From NCBI GenBank assembly GCA_045600125.1, contig JAZRXH010000123.1:1-27059 (forward strand): 27,059 bases of DNA, written 5' to 3'. The DNA is from SIG622 sp045600125 (lineage in GTDB: Bacteria > Bacillota > Clostridia > Oscillospirales > CAG-382). The stretch's first letter is position 1. Every line of letters starts with the position of its first letter. Positions 17,101 to 22,778 of this stretch are shown one piece after another. The translations under genes and the position numbers were made by a program. Below the pieces are notes generated by a model. That model saw nothing but the letters and a program-made list of their open reading frames with translations, had not been told where the DNA came from and did not search any database.

Positions 17101-19119
17101 CGCTCCGGCGCTTTCGGGCTTCGCACGGGCGGTCTCCTTTACGGCGATCTCGCTTCCCACCTCATCCTTTACGGGGAATCGCATCTCATCGCCGCCGCAA
17201 AGACGCACAATCAGCGCTTCCTTTGCGGTGAAGGAGTTTACAAGCGTGATGAGCCAGTCGCCGTCCTCGGTCTTTTTGGCGCTGACGCACTTTTCGTCGG
17301 TGCAGGAAACCTCCGTGACGTCGGCAAGGTCAAGCTCGAAGCCTACCTTCCTCAGGAAATCCGAGAGAAGGACGCTGCTGCTGCCTGCCGTAAAGGTAAA
17401 GGTGCCGGTTTCCTTTTCAACGGCGAGTACGTAAACCGAGAAGCCTGCCGCATCGAAGCGGACCTCGCCGTCGCTGACCGAGGAGCGGACACGGGTGTAT
17501 TCGCCGGTTCTGTCATCTATATGATATACGCTGAGTCTTTCGTTTTCACCGACCGTGATGCCGGTCTTTTTCAGAACGACCGAAGTGCCGTCCTCCTTTT
17601 CCGGCTGCCATTCCTCGCCGTCCACAAGGACTCTGATGTCATAGGCGGCGATCGCCGTGCGCTTCATCGGTTCCTTGCCGTCAAGGCGCAGGGCAAGCTC
17701 TTCCTCGGATACCTCTGCCGTTTCGATGACCGGCGTGCTTCCTCTGGGCAGCTTTCCGGAAACGAGAGCCACCGCACCGTCGGAGGCGGGCTTCGAGGTG
17801 AAGGTCGCTATGTATTCGGGCTCTTCGGGGATCTCTGCGTAGCCGACGATGCTCTCGTCGTCAGATTCGTAGGTGCCTCTGCCGACGCAGCCGTCGATGT
17901 CGCCCTCGATGGTACGGATCCTTGCGCTTTCGCCTTCCTCGTCCTCTCCGGGCTCGAGCCGCTCCTCAAAGAAGCCGACACGGTCTGCCTTTCCGTCGCC
18001 GTCGGTGTCAAGGAAGATAAGGTCGCCGGGGATGGGCGTGTAGCTTCCGACCTTTCTGTAAAGGTCGTATTCCGAGCAGGCAAGCTCGGCGGCAAGACGG
18101 GCGGCGGAGCTTTCCACGGGAAGAACCTCTTCATCCGCTCCCGCATAGTACAGACAGAAAGAGACGAACAGGGAATCCCAATCGGCATAGCGGTCGCCGA
18201 ACATTTCACCGTAGCGGGTGTAGCCGCGGGCGGTCACGCCGTCCTCGTCCGCTTCGTAATTCTTTTTGCTTTCGGCATAGCCGAGCTGGGTCTTTGCGAT
18301 CTCAAGAGCGTCCTTGTGACGGTTGCCCGACTTCCTGACACGGCTGAAGGATCTTTCCCAATCAGACGGCTCCTCCAGCTCTGCGTCGGGATCCGAGAAG
18401 CACTGCAGCGTGTGCTCGTGCTCCTCCAGCGCACAGACAAGCGTTCTTTCGGTCTTATAACACTCGTCGGTGTGGACGTGAGCCTTCTTTGCTGTCTTTT
18501 TGGGCTCTTTCTCGGTTTCTTTCTTTGTTTTCTTTACTTCGGTTTTTTCGGTCTCTTCCTTACCGCAGATGCACTCGGACTCGACGGTGCAGCAGTCGTC
18601 GTCGTGGTGATGCGCCTCGCATTCTTCCTTTTTGCAGATAAGGATCTCTTCGGTCTCGTAGCAGCTCTCGTCGTGCTCGTGCTCCTCGTCTTCAATCTCG
18701 CAGACAAGATGCTCCTCGATGCGATAGCACTCTTCGCCGTGCTCATGCCCGTCGGTCTCCTCAAGCTCGCAGGTCAGCGTCTTTGTTTCCCGGAAGCAGT
18801 CGTCGGTGTGAACGTGAGCCTCTTCCTCGGGCTCCCCGTCCTCTTCTTCCTCTTCCGCTTCCTCTTCGTCTTCGGTATCCGCTTCTTCCTCAAGCTCGCA
18901 GATAAGGACCTTTGTTTCCTCCCAGCACTCGTCGGTATGCTCATGCTCCTCAAAGCCGCAGTAGGTCGCTGCCGACTTGGTCGTTGCGGGATTGATGAGA
19001 ATGTAAGAGGTAACAAGGGCTACGATGGCGCAGAGAATAACTGCCGCCGTAAGCCACTTCCTCCGGGCGGTATGTACTTTTGTATAACTGTTCACCTGGT
19101 TTTGCAATGAATTGTTCAC
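11194..19119 (-). CDS. Giant vWA-domain pilus adhesin, LPETG-anchored (probable tip subunit)
   Basis: A GTG start at 19119 is chosen, giving 2641 aa. AGGAG lies 9 bases upstream, and the N-terminus then aligns residue for residue with the 2442-aa paralogue; an upstream TTG at 19146 would overlap the preceding gene and has no good site. Order: membrane/signal segment 22-42; six and a half HxHxxxC...C repeats (54-240) in an acidic region; a CHAP-like domain 270-430 with Trp314-Asp315 in place of Trp-Cys and Arg380 in place of the catalytic His; beta-rich region 430-1050; two SpaA/prealbumin-like domains (about 1055-1300); vWA1 with DQSGS at 1360 and GDG near 1474; vWA2 with DQSGS at 1950 and SDG near 2066; each vWA is followed by a shared beta-rich domain (about 1740-1885 and 2314-2472); a last SpaA domain; LPETG at 2602-2606 and a helix. 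Such vWA proteins usually form pilus tips and bind host ligands via a metal ion; the ligand here is unknown. Confidence 0.92.
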   Translation of the reverse strand: MNNSLQNQVNSYTKVHTARRKWLTAAVILCAIVALVTSYILINPATTKSAATYCGFEEHEHTDECWEETKVLICELEEEADTEDEEEAEEEEEDGEPEEEAHVHTDDCFRETKTLTCELEETDGHEHGEECYRIEEHLVCEIEDEEHEHDESCYETEEILICKKEECEAHHHDDDCCTVESECICGKEETEKTEVKKTKKETEKEPKKTAKKAHVHTDECYKTERTLVCALEEHEHTLQCFSDPDAELEEPSDWERSFSRVRKSGNRHKDALEIAKTQLGYAESKKNYEADEDGVTARGYTRYGEMFGDRYADWDSLFVSFCLYYAGADEEVLPVESSAARLAAELACSEYDLYRKVGSYTPIPGDLIFLDTDGDGKADRVGFFEERLEPGEDEEGESARIRTIEGDIDGCVGRGTYESDDESIVGYAEIPEEPEYIATFTSKPASDGAVALVSGKLPRGSTPVIETAEVSEEELALRLDGKEPMKRTAIAAYDIRVLVDGEEWQPEKEDGTSVVLKKTGITVGENERLSVYHIDDRTGEYTRVRSSVSDGEVRFDAAGFSVYVLAVEKETGTFTFTAGSSSVLLSDFLRKVGFELDLADVTEVSCTDEKCVSAKKTEDGDWLITLVNSFTAKEALIVRLCGGDEMRFPVKDEVGSEIAVKETARAKPESAGASEESDEEAALFEEDLGEAALFADYEDPTAEYLTTSADNDWQIVAGKFTGNELSNKTSLDLNGDGIIDLYMQKNIVPTDEENEFLVYVSYSKPTDWYSLIKHSELYIAANKNGLGDVCVNKEPGGCKGAVGREIEPDEPVPSSSVYCTVSVYDRVVQNGDGSWSPATGAVLVTQTVGYRDCPGNVSCSNGSVYFKFLNESGGSTYVKLTNGVNLAKDGHNGEAFDVVIGLNNLTSIASFGTSTTAIDSITDVIGAGLEFEEVVYADGLDYSTTTDENGNTVLVWSPEEKGVPTEQVTVGGKFSGNSNNLAEIVYRVHLDTEADDFDPCADNMHSAVGDAESVDAGISTQIEYHLDILPGSEMHISTNPDIKPFVTRQPVVRGLLYDIVINKQDALGNRLSGAQFRLLDSEGAPLLDEDGEEIVLTTDGDGYAEVKGLPGNVAFLEEITTPKLYREPDDLFTIVKNYTGDTSSGKTFFEANNSRDSGNHMTAVNSGAGNGWKIQNTKAPGIKVSFKCVDATDDSPLEGSEFSLYDEDYNTEGLPPLPGFEDLSSGSDGMFSPENLSLPAGSYYIPQKSAPDGYKKIEEPAVVTVTGTGVTAVVNGETVVCRLVGGAYLVPVPNDPYDPNEPVPPPELELPSIRYEAGETEYTKTIEYTGEPETETEDLHRLFLTFETGNEPIDLLIVIDQSGSMNSTVEKELENGDTEEIARNEGMLEFLNGESGDGFISQFCDFDGNDLAILTFGKDSSTSRILRNWGDETDTIDLDTPRGGTNYTAALDVANDIWQDKKGDGKQHIMVFIGDGAPTYAYTDGHLQRGFTDKIIGTGGIGDWGIETALGDIFENLGYIFDGEYSPSEMWDMYGPWRVDRAYYEYLVAISEEEGYPYSKTYEEFLDEKFDYIDDAGAPYPHNANVLANEYEWGYPETPQFPFIYDLRNMSIELPGVIDWLHGIVDEDYYDDFCEAWDEYYEAWDDDNLSAWYSEYNFDPGQYYNLFWLTENAFAEFVSQNPEVVTCAIAYAGEQSFNEEYETEVLEYMAGGAEGNGKYFYCDNYNDFRDAIFAATPGVRKISIDDTISQYVDFADDPAMDVTLVQNGKEIPLMEGGVMTAAGTRLLECAEIEAGDVIVRFKDSVALYGEVYCEVSFNVETNSTAKAEFAENGYGDIVGDPKTDHTSENYSSGKSGFYSNTIATVTWEDGEGDHDKEYPMPIVKATHDQTNTDPPDPIVVPPEESGYELSKQIDYYGDNDGVVGMDDMYRLYLDFEAEVIMPIDLMLVIDQSGSMSRDMAGNAPTIDGIPNEDFEGKSRQEYMTDFLNGDNSNGFIHKFLSANEGNDLAIVTFASDSSGVLYNWGSKVERVDLDTPVGATNYTAAYDIADSLWQAKAESTSKKIMIFLSDGVTTIGYTDGQLQHSFASDNSGRPFGTGNDNSISAVGYLVNSYIVGTYYEVTGMSDFSYFMSREGLIMPDIEQLGAGAREDFYIFDDAGNSYYRKTNVTVEGFPVIYDFMNLSFDFPWEPEAPFGTITDPAGFLSWYNTEYQSKTLDERYELAETFVTGYGRTYDMFYLTEQSYKQFHDQNRDVTTYTIGFSDELSGYYENGRPRNEVLMYMAGNYPSGASGRYYHCTEGEELDGIFDNIIGITDLTITDDISKYVQLPTAPKLSLSIEIGEGDDIQEISLIEEDEYVLSAQDDIYLDRTETGFDAAGNLTVKFLDTCAFLEDVAVHASFDVKLTEDALTEYRSGIALGGDGYNNKGDEDTDHGDNDTSSGYRGFRSNDEARASWSYLGTHDEPYPHPVVQIPDPRSVILRKVDASGEMSRIPGASFDLYLECLSTDAGAAAIPEASGKYGIKVNASPIVSASDADITLADLDFGHYYLVETAAPSGYYQLPAPVQFDLLISGRLISDDENVVITAENPMLLCVKNKSGYRLPETGGVSSPTVYTLGFLLCAGAIMYGCISRRKQRERRMY

Positions 19120-19128
19120 TTTGCTCTT

Positions 19129-19133
19129 CTCCT
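19129..19133 (-). promoter_or_regulatory. Ribosome site that fixes the GTG start of the 2641-aa adhesin
   Basis: AGGAG on the minus strand ends 9 bases before GTG 19119-19117. It lies inside the longer open frame from TTG 19146, which argues against that upstream start. Confidence 0.65.
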
Positions 19134-19142
19134 GTAGGTAAC

Positions 19143-19739
19143 TCAATAGCGGTTGATGATGCCGAACTTCTTAATGGGCCAGATGCGCATGACGGCACGT
19201 CCGATGATCTGTTCATCTGCAATGCATCCCACGATGCTGTTGCGGCTGTCCTGGCTGGTCGCTCTGTTGTCTCCCATAACGAAATACCGTCCTTCGGGAA
19301 TCTGATACGGGAGGGATATATTACAGTCACCGTAGGCTTTCTCGTAGAGATACGGTTCGTCGATGAGCCTGCCGTCCACGTAAACGTTTCCGTCGCTGTC
19401 CATGTCAAACCACTCTCCGGGTGCCGCAATGACTCTTTTTACAAGGATCTTATTATTATAGGAAAGAACGATAACGTCCCCGCAGCTGAAGGAGGTACCC
19501 TTCACGGACACCACGATCTCGCCCTCGTTGATGGTCGGCGACATGGAGCTTCCGTAAATTCTGAAAACGGGGAATATAAGGAACGCCAGAAGAACGACCA
19601 CCGCCGCTGTGACGATCAGCACCGAAATCGTGCTTCGCAGCGTCCGGCGGAATTTGTGCTTGTAATTCTCGTGCGCCAGCTCCTCTTCCAAAGCCTCCGG
19701 GCTCGGAAGGTTCGGCTTGTGCTTTTGTCCTTTCTTCAA
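19143..19739 (-). CDS. Type I signal peptidase of the pilus locus
   Basis: This 198-aa membrane serine protease would remove signal peptides from exported pilins. A basic cytoplasmic N-terminus is followed by one transmembrane helix (38-58). The catalytic Ser65 lies in GSSMSP and the general base Lys101 in ILVKRVIA; the conserved GDNRATSQDSR box is at 156-166. The length is usual for Gram-positive enzymes. The catalytic pair is intact, unlike some pilus-locus signal peptidase homologues (SipA of streptococci) that lost it. The start is TTG with GAGGT 7 bases upstream; no in-frame ATG fits. It is the first gene of the pilus operon and ends 23 bases before the 2641-aa adhesin gene. A dedicated role in pilin processing is inferred from position. 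Confidence 0.93.
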   Translation of the reverse strand: MKKGQKHKPNLPSPEALEEELAHENYKHKFRRTLRSTISVLIVTAAVVVLLAFLIFPVFRIYGSSMSPTINEGEIVVSVKGTSFSCGDVIVLSYNNKILVKRVIAAPGEWFDMDSDGNVYVDGRLIDEPYLYEKAYGDCNISLPYQIPEGRYFVMGDNRATSQDSRNSIVGCIADEQIIGRAVMRIWPIKKFGIINRY

Positions 19740-19746
19740 CAGTATT

Positions 19747-19751
19747 ACCTC
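19747..19751 (-). promoter_or_regulatory. Ribosome site for the TTG start of signal peptidase
   Basis: GAGGT on the minus strand lies 7 bases before the TTG at 19739-19737. The nearby ATG upstream is followed at once by a stop in its frame, so TTG is the best start. Confidence 0.65.
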
Positions 19752-20008
19752 ATTACAATCGTCCTGCTGCCGCCTTTTTGTCCGGACAGAAGAAATTCTC
19801 CGCCGCAGGTGTCGGCAAAACCCGATTCCAAAGTGCCGTTCCGACCGTTTTGCAATGTCTTTGAAAAACTTTTGAAAACGCCGTCGAATCAGCGCAGCAA
19901 AATATTATCCGCCCCCATATATTGCACCCATTTCCGCAAACGATACAAGATACGGAATGGATTTCCGACTTTTGGGGACAAGCATGGAATTCTACTGCAT
20001 ACTATCAC

Positions 20009-20023
20009 ACTTTATGATAAAGT
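20009..20023. promoter_or_regulatory. Perfect 15-bp palindrome abutting the pilus promoter
   Basis: ACTTTAT-G-ATAAAGT is an exact inverted repeat. On the minus strand it begins directly after the candidate -10 and would cover the transcription start, a classical place for a repressor operator. The binding protein is unknown. Confidence 0.5.
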
Positions 20024-20052
20024 TTAATATCACAGGTTTTTCCAAAAATCAA
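20024..20052 (-). promoter_or_regulatory. Candidate promoter of the pilus operon
   Basis: TTGATT (20052-20047) and TATTAA (20029-20024) are 17 bases apart on the minus strand. The -10 is only a partial match. It would give a leader of about 275 bases before the signal peptidase TTG. Confidence 0.4.
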
Positions 20053-20057
20053 GCGCT

Positions 20058-20091
20058 GTTGAATAAATATTTGTTTTTTTACAAATTCAAC
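20058..20091. repeat. AT-rich inverted repeat upstream of the pilus promoter
   Basis: GTTGAAT (20058-20064) pairs with ATTCAAC (20085-20091), and the inner TTGT pairs with ACAA. It lies just upstream of the candidate -35. It could be an activator site or a hairpin; it lacks the GC-rich stem of a normal terminator. Confidence 0.4.
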
Positions 20092-20509
20092 GTATAGTGT
20101 TCACAAAATCTGAATTGCTGTTCTTATTTCGATTTCTTTCTGTTTCTCCCCGAGCCTGCGGCTTTCCGGTTCCGCTTTCCGGAAATAAGAACCGTTGTAC
20201 AAATTATAATGCAGCACCGTGTTGAAAAGACTTTGATATTTTTCAGACAAAGTCTCTGCGTCACGATGCGGTTCCGCCTTGTTTTTGCACGTCATACGGC
20301 GATTGCGGACGAGCATACGCTTCGACAAAGCGCAGGAAACGGTTCCCGGCTCTTTGAAGTGTCGGCGAAATGATGAACACATGGTGGCTTGAGTGTATAA
20401 TTATCCAAGCGAATAAAACGGGCAGGAAAGCCGAAAAAAGCAAAAAAGGCAGTGAAAAAATAAAAAACTTCGTCTTTTCGCCGCATCTTTTCGGTTCACA
20501 GGACTGCTG

Positions 20510-21115
20510 TTGGCTTTCTTTCCCCTTCTCTGCCCGCCCGGCGGACGGCTCGGCAGCAAGGCTCACGTCGCTCTTTCCGACCTGAGCAAAGCCCTCTCCG
20601 AGCTCTCTTTCCCGCACGGTTTACCCGCAGAGGAACGCCGCCGCAGGCGTTCATGCGAATGCCGCAAAGCGGAAGGAGCGTGGTCAGAGCGTTTCTTTTT
20701 TCATGAGCCGATAAACGACCGTTATCTTGAAAAGATCACCGTGAAGGACATTGCCACGCAGCTCTTATGCAATCAGCAGCAGCTTTCCCTGCGGTTCCGT
20801 GACGTTATGCGGATGAGTCTTACCGATTATATCTGTTTCCTTCGCCTTTCCAAGGCAAAGAGCCTGCTTTTGTCCGATTCCTCCTTCACACCGGACGAGA
20901 TCGCCGAGACCTCCGGCTTCAACTCCACACGGCACTTTCTCAAGTGCTTCAAGGAACACTGCGGCATGACGCCGAAGCGGATGAAACAGGAAGCCTTGAA
21001 AAATAAAAACAGAAAAAACGAAAAAACTCTTGACATCTTACAGTCATTGTGTTATTATCATATTAGAAATAAGACAAAAGCGGGGATTTCCGTGTCGGGG
21101 GACAAGAAGACATGA
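20510..21115 (+). CDS. AraC-type DNA-binding protein without a sensor domain, possibly a fragment
   Basis: Of 201 aa, residues 65-160 form a complete AraC/XylS double helix-turn-helix: ITVKDIATQLL opens the first, FTPDEIAETSGF the second, followed by the typical FLKCFKEHCGMTP ending. Family members are usually 250-300 aa with an N-terminal sensor such as a cupin. Here the first 60 residues are low-complexity and Arg-rich and match no sensor I know, and no upstream frame supplies one. The last 40 residues run across a strong promoter (21030-21058), which suggests that an original stop was lost. The TTG start has AGGA 6 bases upstream but is uncertain. The gene is divergent from the pilus operon, so regulating it is plausible. 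It may also be a decaying gene. Confidence 0.65.
   Translation: MAFFPLLCPPGGRLGSKAHVALSDLSKALSELSFPHGLPAEERRRRRSCECRKAEGAWSERFFFHEPINDRYLEKITVKDIATQLLCNQQQLSLRFRDVMRMSLTDYICFLRLSKAKSLLLSDSSFTPDEIAETSGFNSTRHFLKCFKEHCGMTPKRMKQEALKNKNRKNEKTLDILQSLCYYHIRNKTKAGISVSGDKKT
21030..21058 (+). promoter_or_regulatory. Strong promoter inside the 3' end of the AraC-like frame
   Basis: A perfect TTGACA (21030-21035), 17 bases, then TATTAT (21053-21058). Transcription would start near 21065, about 45 bases before the ATG at 21112, so the downstream small genes probably have their own promoter. Confidence 0.7.
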
Positions 21116-21402
21116 ATAAAGAGTCCTTAATGCTGTTTATAAAGAGAATTCCGGAAAACGGGTCGCCGGAAAAAACTTTCTTCTCTCTCTGTCAACTGAA
21201 AGAGATCCTTGAAACGCAGGGCGCCGATCCTGCCATGAGCGACCCGGCTTCAATGACATTGGTCAGCATTCCGGAAGCAAAAAGCGCAGCCGGAGACGTC
21301 CGTGCGGAATCTGCTTCGGATAACGGCGTAAACAGCCGGATCCTCGGCTGCCTCCTCGGCGGCGCCGCCGGAGAGCTGTCCGGAGGTGTGGCAGGTTTTT
21401 GA
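21112..21402 (+). CDS. Small protein ending like the N-terminus of an ADP-ribosylglycohydrolase
   Basis: A 96-aa frame with ATG overlapping the AraC-like stop (ATGA) and its own promoter at 21030-21058. A GGGGGA ribosome site lies 9 bases upstream. Residues 1-72 match nothing I recognise. The last 20 residues (RILGCLLGGAAGELSGG...) strongly resemble the opening helix of DraG-type ADP-ribosylglycohydrolases, which commonly read R-x-x-GCLLGGAxGDALG. The frame stops at once, and neither other frame continues the family, so this could be the stub of a truncated enzyme. Alternatively the Gly-rich end is a glycine-zipper membrane helix. Function is unknown. Confidence 0.55.
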   Translation: MNKESLMLFIKRIPENGSPEKTFFSLCQLKEILETQGADPAMSDPASMTLVSIPEAKSAAGDVRAESASDNGVNSRILGCLLGGAAGELSGGVAGF

Positions 21403-21514
21403 AATAAGGTGCTTTATTCAAGCTTGCATTTGTGCCTTTCGGGAGCATAGACCCGACTCCGAATTTTCTTTGCCGCACAAAGAAAACCGATACAAACGCA
21501 GACCTCGGAACGGA

Positions 21515-21853
21515 ATGGTCATAAACACGAAAGCGATCGAACACCGGGGCAAAAGCGATGAATATTTTCAAAGCTCCGGTACGGAAAAACTAAGCAAAAT
21601 CGTTTGCCCGGGCTGCGGCATTGACCTTCATCTGATGCCGCAGGATGAAATCGTTGCGCTTCACGGAGAACGGTACTGCGATATTTGCGGGAAGCGCCTT
21701 CTGAAAGAAGAAAGCGAAAAGCATGCCCTTTTTCATATAAAATGCTCGGTTTGCGGCACAGAGCACCCGAAAAGCCAGCTGCATTTTGTCGATGAGCAGG
21801 CTTTGTGCGAAGAGTGTTTTTGCAGGAAGTTCTCCGATCTGTCGATTCCGTGA
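21515..21853 (+). CDS. Small protein with four CxxC pairs (double zinc ribbon, LIM-like)
   Basis: Starting at ATG 21515 this is a 112-aa soluble protein. Four CxxC pairs are visible: C31/C34, C55/C58, C77/C80 and C98/C101, with one more Cys at 103. Their spacing fits two four-cysteine zinc sites, as in LIM or treble-clef fingers. A longer frame from GTG 21386 adds 43 unconvincing residues without a better ribosome site. It lies 51 bases before another zinc-ribbon gene, and the two are probably cotranscribed. A role in protein-protein or nucleic-acid binding is only a family-level guess. Confidence 0.7.
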   Translation: MVINTKAIEHRGKSDEYFQSSGTEKLSKIVCPGCGIDLHLMPQDEIVALHGERYCDICGKRLLKEESEKHALFHIKCSVCGTEHPKSQLHFVDEQALCEECFCRKFSDLSIP

Positions 21854-21904
21854 TCGATCCGACATTGAAGGTTCCCTTTATTCTTAAAAAACGGAGGCAT
21901 TACC

Positions 21905-22624
21905 ATGAAAACGACTTTACCGAATACCGTATCGAATAATGCGGATAACAAAGAAACCGTGCTCTGCCCGTGCTGCGGTGCGGCGGTACACGCCGGAAAA
22001 TTCTGCACCGACTGCGGTGCTCCCCTTTCCAAGGTTTCCGCTTCCGATACAGCCCCAAAAACGGCACCCACGACGCCTCCTCCCGAGCAGAAGCCGGGAT
22101 TCTTCCCGCTGTCCGGCATGAGGCCGCTCTACTACCCGCAAATGGTGCCCGGTGGTGTGGAGAAGCGGGACGGAGACGGCGCCGAAGCGCCGAAAATAAA
22201 GCCGCCGGCAGATGACGCCGGTCTTACGCTTGTCGGGGACTATTGCAAAAAGACGGTGGCGACGGTCGGCGGCGACGGCTTCGACGAGATCGTTCTGTAC
22301 AAAAACGAAGCGGACGGCAGTTACCAGATCCACACCTATGCAAAGTACGTCTATATGCCGAAGGAAAGCCACCATTCCTATAAAGCAAAGGACGGAGCGT
22401 ATGAGGCTCTTCTGAAGCTCGCCGAAGAGCTGCATCTTGCAGAATACGAAGGAAAGCAGGGCTTCGGTCTTTGCGGAGGCATGTATATCTGCAAATACGT
22501 CAAGGACGGCGTGATTCACCGGGTGACGACAGACAACTGCGGAACAGACGGTGCCTCGATCATTACGCGGGTGGGAAATCTTCTTTCATGTTTCAGAGGA
22601 GAAGAGATTTTCGGGGAGTCCTGA
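21905..22624 (+). CDS. Zinc-ribbon protein with an uncharacterised C-terminal domain
   Basis: A 239-aa protein with a perfect GGAGG site 7 bases before the ATG. The N-terminal zinc ribbon uses C21/C24 and C34/C37 (CPCCG...FCTDCG). A Pro/Thr-rich linker (45-100) leads to a compact alpha/beta domain (about 105-232) that starts LTLVGDYCKKTVAT and contains several further Cys residues. No membrane helix is visible, so a cytoplasmic location is likely. I do not recognise the C-terminal domain. Zinc-ribbon plus small-domain proteins are common in Firmicutes and mostly uncharacterised. It is the last gene before a bidirectional terminator. Confidence 0.82.
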   Translation: MKTTLPNTVSNNADNKETVLCPCCGAAVHAGKFCTDCGAPLSKVSASDTAPKTAPTTPPPEQKPGFFPLSGMRPLYYPQMVPGGVEKRDGDGAEAPKIKPPADDAGLTLVGDYCKKTVATVGGDGFDEIVLYKNEADGSYQIHTYAKYVYMPKESHHSYKAKDGAYEALLKLAEELHLAEYEGKQGFGLCGGMYICKYVKDGVIHRVTTDNCGTDGASIITRVGNLLSCFRGEEIFGES

Positions 22625-22658
22625 TTTTCCATATAATTCGTAAAGGAAGAATAAAGCA

Positions 22659-22687
22659 AAAAGAGAGGCCGTTGTGACCTCTCTTTT
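22659..22687. terminator. Bidirectional intrinsic terminator between convergent genes
   Basis: AAAAGAGAGG (22659-22668) pairs perfectly with CCTCTCTTTT (22678-22687) around a 9-base loop. T-runs follow on both strands, serving the zinc-ribbon gene from the left and the ABC exporter genes from the right. Confidence 0.85.
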
Positions 22688-22778
22688 CTGTTGTAAATCT
22701 GTGAATTTATCCCATCGTAAACTTCACGCAGGCACTTTCATGGTACTGCCGCCTCACACCGACCGATCTGCGCCCGAC

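Larger units (their letters stand above)
19740..20509. other. Long intergenic region between the divergent AraC-like gene and the pilus operon
   Basis: About 770 bases without a convincing gene. It holds the candidate pilus promoter and palindrome (20009-20052), an AT-rich inverted repeat (20058-20091), a TGTCCGGACA palindrome (19779-19788) in a leader of roughly 275 bases, and a plus-strand TATAAT at 20396-20401 with only a weak -35 that might serve the AraC-like gene. Small minus-strand frames at 20101-20382 and 20261-20617 have no family resemblance and lack good ribosome sites. Confidence 0.5.

Noticed and set aside
16015..19110. 1031-codon plus-strand open frame opposite the 2641-aa adhesin gene
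   Set aside because: A shadow of acidic coding sequence on the other strand: Glu/Asp codons read in antisense as Leu, Phe and Val. No family motif or ribosome site.
19120..19146. TTG start extending the vWA adhesin by 9 codons
   Set aside because: It would overlap the signal peptidase gene and include the AGGAG site inside the coding sequence. The GTG at 19119 matches the paralogue's N-terminus exactly.
20101..20617. Two overlapping small minus-strand frames in the intergenic region
   Set aside because: They overlap each other, lack ribosome sites, resemble no family and partly oppose the AraC-like gene.
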